Source of the DNA: Pseudobacter ginsenosidimutans
GTDB taxonomy: Bacteria; Bacteroidota; Bacteroidia; Chitinophagales; Chitinophagaceae
DNA: 64,000 nucleotides
NCBI RefSeq assembly: GCF_007970185.1
Contig: NZ_CP042431.1
Coordinates: 3,968,001-4,032,000 of the forward strand
Reading direction: 5' to 3'
The position numbers were made by a program, and so were the translations under genes. Positions 44,116-52,346 of the stretch are shown here, piece after piece. The notes below the pieces were generated by a model. That model did not search any database. It saw only the letters and a list, made by a program, of their open reading frames with translations, and was not told the origin of the DNA. Numbering within the stretch: the first letter of the stretch is position 1; every line of letters begins with the position of its first letter.

Positions 44116-45564
44116 ATGCAAAAACTAACGGCAATATATACATGCTTATTCCTTTTTTCAGGATCGCTGCTGCTGAGCAGTTGCAGGAAGCTGCTGGAAA
44201 TATCTCCCCCAATCGATACGGTTACTACCGGGGAAATGTTTGCTAACAATAAGCAGGCGGAACTGGCCATTGCCGGCGTTTATTCAACGCTGGCGCATGG
44301 AACGCAGATCACAATAACCAGCCTGATACCCGATTACGTTTTCTCTTCCGGTTTGTCTACTATTACAGGAAGCTTTTCTTCTGATGAGCTGCTGCCACCA
44401 GCTTCGGCTACCGGCGAGGAACTGCGCCTTGCTCAGAATAAGATCAACCTTGGCGCTACCGCAAAGACCGATGCATTATGGAAGAGCGCTTACAAGGTGA
44501 TCTATGATGCCACCGCCGTGATTGAAGGTATTGAAGCGTCTACATCTGCAGCACTGATAGGCAGTGTAAGGGATCAGCTGACAGGCGAGGCGCTGGCGCT
44601 GCGGGCATTCAGCTATTTCTACCTGGTGAATTATTTTGGCGATCTGCCGATGGTGCTGACCAGCGATTCCAAAAAAATACTGGCGCTCAAAAGATCCCCG
44701 GTATCCCAGGTGTATGATCAGATCATTTCAGACCTGGTGAAAGCCCGCTCCTTGCTGAGCAGCGACTTTGCTTTTACCGGCAATGAGAAAATTCGGGTGA
44801 ACAAATGGTTTGCCGAAGCCCTGCTGGCGCGCGTTTACCTGTATACAGGCCGGTACCAGGATGCCATCAACAGCTCTACAGCTGTGATCAACCAAACAGG
44901 TCTCTTCGGTCTCAACCAGGAATTGTCTGATGTATTCCTGAAGAACAGCCGTGAAGCCATCTTCCAGCTGAAACAAACCACTGATGATGCCTTTCTGAAA
45001 AATGGAACACCCGAAGGACTCAGGCTTTTGTTTGTTCCCGGCCAGCTGCCTGCGCCATTGTTCACATTGAGCGAACAATTGCTGAACAGCTTTGAAGCCA
45101 ATGATAAGAGAAAAACGGTTTGGACAGCTTCACATCCTCCTCATCAAACACCTGCCAAGTATAAAAATGGAGAAGGCAAGGAATACTATATGGTGATGAG
45201 GCTGGCTGAACAGTATCTGATACGCGCAGAAGCAATAGTGCGTGGTACACCAGGCAATGCAGGTGCAGCTGTTGCCGATCTCAACCTGTTGCGCAGAAGA
45301 GCAGACCTTACTGAGCTGGACAATAACCTGCCTGCCGCATCTGTGCTGGATACCATCATGCATGAAAGAAGGATCGAGTTCTTTGCTGAATGGGGCCATC
45401 GCTGGTTCGATCTGAAGCGAACAGGCAAAGCTCATGAGGTATTGTCTGCTATTCCCATAAAACAGCCCTGGGCTGGAGACTTCCAGTTACTCTATCCCAT
45501 CCCGGCTCCGGAGATAAAGAACAACGCTTTGCTGGAGCAGAATCCTGAATACGATAATTTTTAA
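44116..45564 (+). CDS. SusD/RagB-type nutrient-binding lipoprotein (module B)
   Basis: The 482-residue protein has a lipoprotein signal with lipobox LLSSC (Cys ~23) and mature start CRKLLEISPPIDTVTTGEMF, parallel to the module A SusD. Typical SusD features follow: ALALRAFSYFYLVNYFGDLP, RVYLYTGRYQDAINSSTAVI, RLAEQYLIRAEAI, ERRIEFFAEWGHRWFDLKR and LLYPIPAPEI. It forms the substrate-capturing lid on the SusC at 40605. It lies 10 bp after susC and 9 bp before the DUF4397-like gene. Confidence 0.95.
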   Translation: MQKLTAIYTCLFLFSGSLLLSSCRKLLEISPPIDTVTTGEMFANNKQAELAIAGVYSTLAHGTQITITSLIPDYVFSSGLSTITGSFSSDELLPPASATGEELRLAQNKINLGATAKTDALWKSAYKVIYDATAVIEGIEASTSAALIGSVRDQLTGEALALRAFSYFYLVNYFGDLPMVLTSDSKKILALKRSPVSQVYDQIISDLVKARSLLSSDFAFTGNEKIRVNKWFAEALLARVYLYTGRYQDAINSSTAVINQTGLFGLNQELSDVFLKNSREAIFQLKQTTDDAFLKNGTPEGLRLLFVPGQLPAPLFTLSEQLLNSFEANDKRKTVWTASHPPHQTPAKYKNGEGKEYYMVMRLAEQYLIRAEAIVRGTPGNAGAAVADLNLLRRRADLTELDNNLPAASVLDTIMHERRIEFFAEWGHRWFDLKRTGKAHEVLSAIPIKQPWAGDFQLLYPIPAPEIKNNALLEQNPEYDNF

Positions 45565-45573
45565 ATCAGCGCC

Positions 45574-46356
45574 ATGTTATTCACCGATATACAATTAAAG
45601 AAGCGCGGCATGAAATGCCTGAAACCTTTGACCTTTACGGTTTTTCTGCTGACGGTGCTCTTGTCCGCCTGTAATAAGAGAGAACTGAATCCCGGCAATC
45701 CGGCCGCCATACAGGTGTTCAATGCTCTCAATGATGGCACCAGACTATATACCAATTTATCTGATCAGCGGCCGGACTATTTCCGGCTCAGCCGTCAGAT
45801 CCTTAATAAAGCGACCCTGCGGCTGAATGTAAATGATCCGGTCAATTCTTCGGTTACACTATCCTGGTATAGCATACCGGACACCATGCAGAAAGACCAG
45901 CCCATCATAATGGCAAAAGAGAAATTTGAGAATGGCGCCATCTATTCCATGTTCATTTATGGTTCCAAAACATCGGCAAAATATACCTGGCAGAAAGACA
46001 TCATTCCGCCGCTTGGTAATGCCGACAGCGTAACCTGGATCAGGTTCGCCAACTTCAGCGAAGACCAGGTGATCAGTGTGAACCTGAAAGGAGAGCCTGC
46101 AGGAAGTTTCGTACAGGACTTACCGTTATATTCCCTTTCAGAATTTGTGAAGCTCAGCGTTGTGAAGTCTATTCAGAAATATGAATTTGAAATAACCGAC
46201 TCCAATACCGGAACGCTGATCACAACCTATGTTATAGAAAAGTTGTACGATCCTGGCGTCTTCTGGTACAACCGTTCAAACACCCTTGTGCTTACAGGAA
46301 AACAAGGCGCTACAGGAACTTTACTGCCTGCTGTAACGCGGATCAATTATCGATAA
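45574..46356 (+). CDS. DUF4397-like lipoprotein (module B)
   Basis: The 260-residue protein has a lipoprotein signal with lipobox LLSAC (Cys 34 from this start) and NPGNPAAIQVFNALNDGTRL at the mature N-terminus. It then shows ITWIRFANFSEDQVISVNLKG-like text (written here in part: WIRFANFSEDQVISVNLKG), the DUF4397-like repeat also found in the module A paralogue (IRFVNLSPGNMKLSVNLAG). An alternative start at 45610 (MKCLKPLTFTVF) gives a shorter signal peptide that better matches the module A protein. It is between susD (9 bp) and the ABC ATPase (43 bp). Likely anchored in the outer membrane; function not known. Confidence 0.87.
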   Translation: MLFTDIQLKKRGMKCLKPLTFTVFLLTVLLSACNKRELNPGNPAAIQVFNALNDGTRLYTNLSDQRPDYFRLSRQILNKATLRLNVNDPVNSSVTLSWYSIPDTMQKDQPIIMAKEKFENGAIYSMFIYGSKTSAKYTWQKDIIPPLGNADSVTWIRFANFSEDQVISVNLKGEPAGSFVQDLPLYSLSEFVKLSVVKSIQKYEFEITDSNTGTLITTYVIEKLYDPGVFWYNRSNTLVLTGKQGATGTLLPAVTRINYR

Positions 46357-46399
46357 ATAATCGTCCTCATTTGAGCATCTAAATTATCCATTACATATT

Positions 46400-47320
46400 A
46401 TGAGTACAGTGTTAAAAGTGGAGAACCTCTCCCACAGGTATTCTACTGCCTGGGCTATCCGTGACATCAGTTTCGAGATCAGCCAAACAGGAGTGATCGG
46501 ATTGCTGGGATCCAATGGAGCCGGTAAATCCACCACCATGAATATCATTTGTGGCGTGCTGAAACAAACAGAAGGTGAAGTGTACATCAATGGCATCAAT
46601 AAAAAGGATGATCCCCGGCTGGCGAAACGACAGTTAGGATTCCTCCCGCAAACACCGCCACTCTATTTCGACTTTACCGTGAACGAATACCTGACCTATG
46701 CGGCAGATCTGCGCTTCATTGAAAAAACAGCAGTGAAGAAAGCTGTGGCCGAAGCGATGGACAAAACAGGAATCGCACATTTCAGTTCCAGGCTGATCAA
46801 GAACCTCTCCGGTGGTTACAGGCAAAGGGTTGGTATTGCACAGGCCATCATTCACAAACCCAGTGTGGTGATACTGGATGAGCCCACCAATGGTCTCGAT
46901 CCAAACCAGATCATCGAAGCGAGAAAACTGATCAGGGAGATCGGCAATGAGCATATCGTATTATTGTCTTCCCATGTGCTGTCTGAGATCAATCTCTTAT
47001 GCCGCGACATCATCATGATCGAAGGAGGCCGCATCGTTTTCTCCGACTCGATGGATTCTTTCAACAATTACCTGCAACCTTCCAGCGTATTGGCCGTGAT
47101 GGAGAATATGCCTGCTGAAGCTGAGCTGCTGAAATTAAGAGGAGTGACCAAAGTGGAATTCCTCTCGGGCAGGCAATGCAGGATCTATTTCGCCGGTGCC
47201 GATAATATCACAGAGCTGGTGATTGCCGCCAGTATGCAGCACCAGTGGAGGCTGCAGGAGATCAACCTTGAAAGATCCCTCTTAGATGATGTATTCAAAC
47301 AATTGTCCAGGCAATCTTAA
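46400..47320 (+). CDS. ABC transporter ATP-binding protein, GldA/ABC-2 exporter type (module B)
   Basis: The 306-residue ATPase has Walker A GSNGAGKST (37-45), Q-loop FLPQTPPLYFDF, signature LSGGYRQRVGIAQ, Walker B VVILDEPTNGLDPNQ and switch His LLSSHVLSE. The C-terminal extension (LLKLRGVTKVEFLSGRQCRIYF) matches the module A ATPase nearly word for word. It should power the exporter formed by the fusions at 47332 and 52347. It lies 11 bp before the first permease. Confidence 0.95.
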   Translation: MSTVLKVENLSHRYSTAWAIRDISFEISQTGVIGLLGSNGAGKSTTMNIICGVLKQTEGEVYINGINKKDDPRLAKRQLGFLPQTPPLYFDFTVNEYLTYAADLRFIEKTAVKKAVAEAMDKTGIAHFSSRLIKNLSGGYRQRVGIAQAIIHKPSVVILDEPTNGLDPNQIIEARKLIREIGNEHIVLLSSHVLSEINLLCRDIIMIEGGRIVFSDSMDSFNNYLQPSSVLAVMENMPAEAELLKLRGVTKVEFLSGRQCRIYFAGADNITELVIAASMQHQWRLQEINLERSLLDDVFKQLSRQS

Positions 47321-47331
47321 ACACCAGCTTT

Positions 47332-49647
47332 ATGAGAATCATTTTTAAAATAGCCCGGGCAGAGCTCAGGAATATGTTCTATTCTCCGGTGGCCTGGTTT
47401 GTTATCTTCGTTTTTTATGCGTTCGCAGCGGCCGTCTATTTTCTGCCACAGGCAGGCGTCATGCGTATGCAGGATGTGTTCCAGTCCAATAAACCTGACT
47501 GGATCGGTTTCGAAAAAGGATTGGGGAATGTTCTTATCATACCCATGCTGATGACGGTACTGTCTTTTCTTTATCTTTTCATTCCACTACTTACCATGGG
47601 AGTGGTGAACAGGGAATTCAACAGCGGAACCATCAGGCTATTGTATTCTTCACCCGTAAGAACGCGCGAGATCATCCTGGGCAAATACCTGGGGATGGTA
47701 TGCTTCAATGTGATCTTCCTGCTAGGCTTTGTACTGATACTTGCAACTGCCAGCGTAAATATTCAACATGCTGATACCAGTTGGTTCCTGTCTGTGCTAA
47801 TGGGATTGTTCCTGCTGGTGAATACTTATACTGCCATCGGATTGTTCATCAGTTGTCTGACCCAATATCAGCTGGTGGCGGCAGTATTGACCTTTGGTGC
47901 TTTTTTCCTGTTATCTGCCACTTCAGGTATGGGACAGCAATACGACCTGGTTCGGGATGTTACGCGAGCCGTTTCACTTTCCGGAAAAGTGCAATTCATG
48001 CTGATGGGTTTGATCACCAGCAGGGATGTGATCTATTTTATACTGATCATTTTCCTCTTCCTGATGTTTGCTATGATCAGGATCAAAAGTACTCAGGAAT
48101 CGAAAAAATGGACAGTCACTTTTTCAAGATATGCACTCTGTTTATTGCTGGTGTTGGCTTTGGGATACCTGAGCTCCAGGCCGGGCTATATTTCTTATCT
48201 GGATGTAACGCGGAACAAGATCAATACCCTGCATCCTGCTGTACAGGATGTGCTGAAAAAAATGGATGGCTCACCGGTGACCGTTACACTGTACACCAAC
48301 CTGTTCTATCCGAAAGCGAGCGCAGGACTGCCACAGGAAAGGAACCGCTATATCTGGGATTTCTGGGAAAGGTATATCCGCTTCTATCCAAACCTTTCCT
48401 TTAAGTATGAATATTATTACAGCATGAAGGAAGGGGATAGCTCCTTCTATCAAAGATACCCTGGTAAAAGCATCGAAGAAATTGCAGCGATCGAAGCTGA
48501 GATCCTGGGCATCCGGAAATCCCTGTTCAAAAAAGCAGCAGAGATGGAAAATTATGCAGACCTGAAAAAAGAAGATTTCAGGATGCTGATGGAGCTGGAG
48601 TACAAAGGAAAGAAGGCTTTCTTATCGGTGTACAACGATAAGGATGTCTGGCCAATGCAGGACGATGTTGCCGGCACCATCATGAGACTGGTGCGTTCGA
48701 AAGAGGTAACCGTCAATTTTCTCACAGGACATTTTGAACGTGATCCCATGCGATTCACACCCAGGGATTATGGCAATAATACTACGCATGTGTATATCCG
48801 TGCTGCTCTGGTGAACAAAGGTGTGGATGTGGATACTGTTTCTGTTTCGGATAAGCCCGTTCCCGGCAATACGGATCTGCTGGTGATTGCTGATCCCCGG
48901 TCTGAATACAATGAAGCAGAACTGAACCATATCAACCGCTACATCGAAGAGGGAGGGAATGCGCTGATCTTTACCGAGCCCTCCAAACTATTTATCCTGG
49001 ACCCCGTGCTGAAGAAGATCGGAGTGCAGGTTGAACCAGGCACACTGGTGCATCCCAATGCTCACGAGATGCCTCATATCCTCGTCAGCAAGTTTACAAA
49101 ACCTGGTAACTATATGGCCAAAGAAAAGGCCATGGAATATTTCCAGCGCTATGGTGAACGCGGTGGACAGATTACAAGTGAAGGAACAGGTAATATCATC
49201 GCCTCACCAATAGATGGTTTCAAAGTGGAGGCAGTGATCACCGAGCCCGGGCATCCCAATACCTGGTTGGAAAAAGGTATACTGGTAGTGGATTCAGCTG
49301 CTCCCAAATTTAATCCGGCCGAAGGTGATGTAAAAAGAGATGAATACATCATCGCGGTGAAAATGTCGCGCATGATCAACAATAAGGAACAGCGCATCGT
49401 GGTAGCTGCCGATGCAGATTTCATGTCGTCCAAAAGGATCAGCCATGGAAATATTGGTCATACATTCTACAGCTGGGGGCTGAACAATATGTACCCTGTA
49501 TATGCCAATTACCCTATTCCTGAAGACAGGTTCCTGACCATCAGCGAGAAAACAGCCAAACGACAGATACAATTATATGTGTATGGTATTCCCGCCTTCA
49601 TACTGCTGGCGGCCACCATACTCTTAGTGAGAAGGAAAAGAAAATAG
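47332..49647 (+). CDS. ABC-2 permease-GldG fusion protein 1 (module B)
   Basis: The 771-residue protein begins MRIIFKIARAELRNMFYSPV. It has an ABC-2 permease part with about six helices (1-285: YLFIPLLTMGVVNREFNSGT, LLYSSPVRTREIILGKYLGM, YFILIIFLFLMFAMIRIK) and a GldG-like extracytoplasmic domain (~300-740: PVTVTLYTNLFYP, ERNRYIWDFWERYIRFYPN, LTGHFERDPMRFT, LVIADPRSEYNEAELNHI, GGNALIFTEPSKL, IVVAADADFMSS). A last helix ends VRRKRK. It is more similar to the module B fusion 2 (52347) than to either module A fusion. The exported substrate is unknown. Confidence 0.94.
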   Translation: MRIIFKIARAELRNMFYSPVAWFVIFVFYAFAAAVYFLPQAGVMRMQDVFQSNKPDWIGFEKGLGNVLIIPMLMTVLSFLYLFIPLLTMGVVNREFNSGTIRLLYSSPVRTREIILGKYLGMVCFNVIFLLGFVLILATASVNIQHADTSWFLSVLMGLFLLVNTYTAIGLFISCLTQYQLVAAVLTFGAFFLLSATSGMGQQYDLVRDVTRAVSLSGKVQFMLMGLITSRDVIYFILIIFLFLMFAMIRIKSTQESKKWTVTFSRYALCLLLVLALGYLSSRPGYISYLDVTRNKINTLHPAVQDVLKKMDGSPVTVTLYTNLFYPKASAGLPQERNRYIWDFWERYIRFYPNLSFKYEYYYSMKEGDSSFYQRYPGKSIEEIAAIEAEILGIRKSLFKKAAEMENYADLKKEDFRMLMELEYKGKKAFLSVYNDKDVWPMQDDVAGTIMRLVRSKEVTVNFLTGHFERDPMRFTPRDYGNNTTHVYIRAALVNKGVDVDTVSVSDKPVPGNTDLLVIADPRSEYNEAELNHINRYIEEGGNALIFTEPSKLFILDPVLKKIGVQVEPGTLVHPNAHEMPHILVSKFTKPGNYMAKEKAMEYFQRYGERGGQITSEGTGNIIASPIDGFKVEAVITEPGHPNTWLEKGILVVDSAAPKFNPAEGDVKRDEYIIAVKMSRMINNKEQRIVVAADADFMSSKRISHGNIGHTFYSWGLNNMYPVYANYPIPEDRFLTISEKTAKRQIQLYVYGIPAFILLAATILLVRRKRK

Positions 49648-49682
49648 CAATAATATATCCGATCAGAAAATAATAATAAGTG

Positions 49683-50972
49683 ATGAAGTTTTTGCAAACG
49701 GATGATCAAACCATCGGAGATCTCAGGCTCTTTTCCAAAAAGGAACAGAGAGGCATATACGATATCTATAACAACACAGCCACCAGGGGAGGAGAATTGC
49801 TGCTGGAGAAAATGTTCAGGAATCCGTTGTCTGACCAGGATGCCATTATGGAGCGAGCCGGGATCATCGCATCCCTGGCGAAGCTGAATGCGGCATTCTC
49901 TTTCGGATCAGGATTGCTGGACAGTGTTGAGAAATATTTGTCGCACCATGAAAACAAAGATGGGCAAAAAGCGACGATGGGAGAGAAAGAGATCAGCAAT
50001 GGGGCAACAGCTATCATTGAGTTGCTGCATGCTGTACGCCATTATCTTGAACAGGGAGATATAGCAAAAGTGGAAGGATTAACAAGGGAAAGGATAGCCA
50101 TGACAAAACTCCTGAATGATCCCGCACTTGAACCTGTATTCAGGGAAAAGTCCCAGCCGAAATTATCTTATGCTGCGGTGACTGCTTTCGATATCCTGTT
50201 CAGGGTAAAGGAGAAGAACAGGATGCTGGCTGTGATGGATTTCATTTACCAGATGGATGTATTCATTTCCGTGGCAGCAGTTTCTGTAAAAAGGGATTTT
50301 GTTTTTCCGGTAGCGAAACCGAAGGGGAGCTCTGTGGTGAAAATGGAAGGAGTGTACCATCCCGAGCTGAGCCATCCTGTAGCGAATTCCCTGTATATGG
50401 ATGGGAGCAGGTCTGTAGTATTCCTGACCGGCGCCAATATGGCTGGAAAGTCCACATTCCTCAGGAGTTTCAGTACGGCGCTGTACATCGCGCATATGGG
50501 ATTCCCGGTAGCCGCGAAGCTTGTTGAATTTTCGGTTATGGATGGTATTTACACTACTATCAACCTGCCTGATAACCTGGGTATCGGCGCCAGTCATTTC
50601 TATGCAGAAGTGCTGCGGGTGAAGCAGGTGGCGGCAGAGCTTGGCGCCGGGAAATCGCTTTTTGTTTTGTTCGATGAATTGTTCCGGGGAACGAATGTGA
50701 AAGATGCTCATGAAGGTACTGTGGCCATTACGCATGCATTTGCAGGTAAGAAGACCAGCCTTTTCATCATCTCCTCCCATATTGTGGAGGCCGGCGATGA
50801 GCTGAAGCAAAAGAAGAATATCGCTTTCCATTATTTGCCTACGAAGATGAGTGGAACAGTCCCTGACTATACCTATACGTTAGAAGAAGGCATTACGGAT
50901 GACAGGCATGGTATGATCATTATCCGTAACGAGGGAATTCTTGAAACATTGAAAAACGGAAAGAAAGAATAA
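49683..50972 (+). CDS. MutS-like ATPase, type a (module B)
   Basis: I chose ATG 49683; a GTG directly before it is less likely. The 429-residue protein matches the type a protein of module A along its length (FLQTDDQTIGDLRLFSK; ATMGEKEISNGATAIIE). The ATPase motifs are Walker A GANMAGKST, loop DNLGIGASHFYAEVLRVKQ, Walker B FVLFDELFRGTN, switch His ISSHIVEAG and end HGMIIIRNEGILETL. No mismatch-recognition or connector domain is present. It is between permease fusion 1 (35 bp upstream) and the type b gene (34 bp downstream), inside the exporter operon. Confidence 0.91.
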   Translation: MKFLQTDDQTIGDLRLFSKKEQRGIYDIYNNTATRGGELLLEKMFRNPLSDQDAIMERAGIIASLAKLNAAFSFGSGLLDSVEKYLSHHENKDGQKATMGEKEISNGATAIIELLHAVRHYLEQGDIAKVEGLTRERIAMTKLLNDPALEPVFREKSQPKLSYAAVTAFDILFRVKEKNRMLAVMDFIYQMDVFISVAAVSVKRDFVFPVAKPKGSSVVKMEGVYHPELSHPVANSLYMDGSRSVVFLTGANMAGKSTFLRSFSTALYIAHMGFPVAAKLVEFSVMDGIYTTINLPDNLGIGASHFYAEVLRVKQVAAELGAGKSLFVLFDELFRGTNVKDAHEGTVAITHAFAGKKTSLFIISSHIVEAGDELKQKKNIAFHYLPTKMSGTVPDYTYTLEEGITDDRHGMIIIRNEGILETLKNGKKE

Positions 50973-51006
50973 ACACCGGGCATACCATGATAAAAAAAAT
51001 TAAACC

Positions 51007-52323
51007 ATGAATTTCACAATAGACAGGCAATCCCTGGAAGAGTTGAACCTGATGGGAAAGTTCCGGCAGGGGTCGGTTTATTTTCTCTTCAACCAGGTAA
51101 AGACCAGAGGGGGCGAGCAACTGCTGGATCAAATATTCAAAATGCCGCTTGACAGTCCTGAACTGATCACAGAGCGCACTGATATTTTCCGTTTTTTCCA
51201 GGAAGCGAAGTTTCAGTTCCCCTTTGATCCGCAACAGGTGGTGCTGATGCGCGAGTATGTAGATGCAGCGGCCGGCAGCGGCCAGTTGCGGACATGGGCA
51301 GGCATCCTGTTGAAAAAGACTTTGGCCTCGCTCACACGTGATGAACGTTACAAGACCCTGATCCAGGGCCTGCAGGCCACCATCGTTACCCTTAAGAAAT
51401 GCCAGGAATTTGTAACGATACTGTGTTCGATGCCCGGGCCGTACCGGCAGCAGGCTGATCGCATGCAGGGCATACTCGGCTCGCCCGGATTGCGCAGGCT
51501 GATCGATACGGATATCTATGCCGATATTTCTGTAAGCACCATCGCTGCTTATGATCATCTGCTGAAAAGCAGGCTGAGCAATGAGATCAGCGAAGTACTG
51601 GAGTTCATCGCTCAAACCGATGTGAACATTGCTGTAGGCAGTGTAGCAGAAAATAACGGATTTGCATATGCGAAGGCATTACCAAAAAAGGCCAATTGTT
51701 TCAGTGCCATCGATCTGAAACATCCCTGTATCACCCATGCTGTTGGGAACAATATCGAAATGGCTCCCGGAAGCAATGTGATCTTTCTCACCGGCGCCAA
51801 TATGGCTGGTAAATCCACCTGGATGAAAAGCATCGGTATTGCCATGTACCTGGCGCATATCGGGTTTCCTGTGGCTGCGCAGCGTATGGAGTTCTCCGTG
51901 AGGGAAGGTATTTACTCCAGTATCAATGTGGCAGATAATATAGCATTGGGCTATAGCCATTTTTACGCAGAAGTGGTGCGTGTGAAGAATGCGGCAGATG
52001 CAACTGCTACCGGAAAGCATTTGCTGCTGATGTTCGATGAGCTGTTCAAGGGAACGAATGTGAAGGATGCCTTCGATGGTACACTGGCAGTAACGGAAGC
52101 TTTTGCTGAATATACCAACTGCCTGTTCATCGTATCCACACATATCATCGAAGTGGGAGAGGCGTTGAAAGGGAAAAATAATATCCGGTTCACTTTTATG
52201 CCAACAGTACTGGAATCGGGGATCCCGCGATATACTTATCGCTTACAGCAAGGTATAACCGAAGACCGGCAGGGCATGATGATCATCAGGAATGAAGGTA
52301 TTCTTGAGCTGATCGGCAATTAA
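51007..52323 (+). CDS. MutS-like ATPase, type b (module B)
   Basis: The 438-residue protein matches the type b protein of module A: MNFTIDRQSLEELNLMGKF, TRGGEQLLDQIFKMPL, LTRDERYKTLIQGLQATIVT, YADISVSTIAAYDHLLKS. MutS domain V motifs are Walker A GANMAGKST, loop DNIALGYSHFYAEVVRVKN, Walker B MFDELFKGTNVKDA, switch His VSTHIIEVG and end QGMMIIRNEGILELIG. The N-terminal half has no counterpart to MutS domain I. A heterodimer with the type a protein is inferred from the conserved pairing. Permease fusion 2 follows after 23 bp. Confidence 0.91.
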   Translation: MNFTIDRQSLEELNLMGKFRQGSVYFLFNQVKTRGGEQLLDQIFKMPLDSPELITERTDIFRFFQEAKFQFPFDPQQVVLMREYVDAAAGSGQLRTWAGILLKKTLASLTRDERYKTLIQGLQATIVTLKKCQEFVTILCSMPGPYRQQADRMQGILGSPGLRRLIDTDIYADISVSTIAAYDHLLKSRLSNEISEVLEFIAQTDVNIAVGSVAENNGFAYAKALPKKANCFSAIDLKHPCITHAVGNNIEMAPGSNVIFLTGANMAGKSTWMKSIGIAMYLAHIGFPVAAQRMEFSVREGIYSSINVADNIALGYSHFYAEVVRVKNAADATATGKHLLLMFDELFKGTNVKDAFDGTLAVTEAFAEYTNCLFIVSTHIIEVGEALKGKNNIRFTFMPTVLESGIPRYTYRLQQGITEDRQGMMIIRNEGILELIGN

Positions 52324-52346
52324 AATCAATCTTAACTATCATTGAA

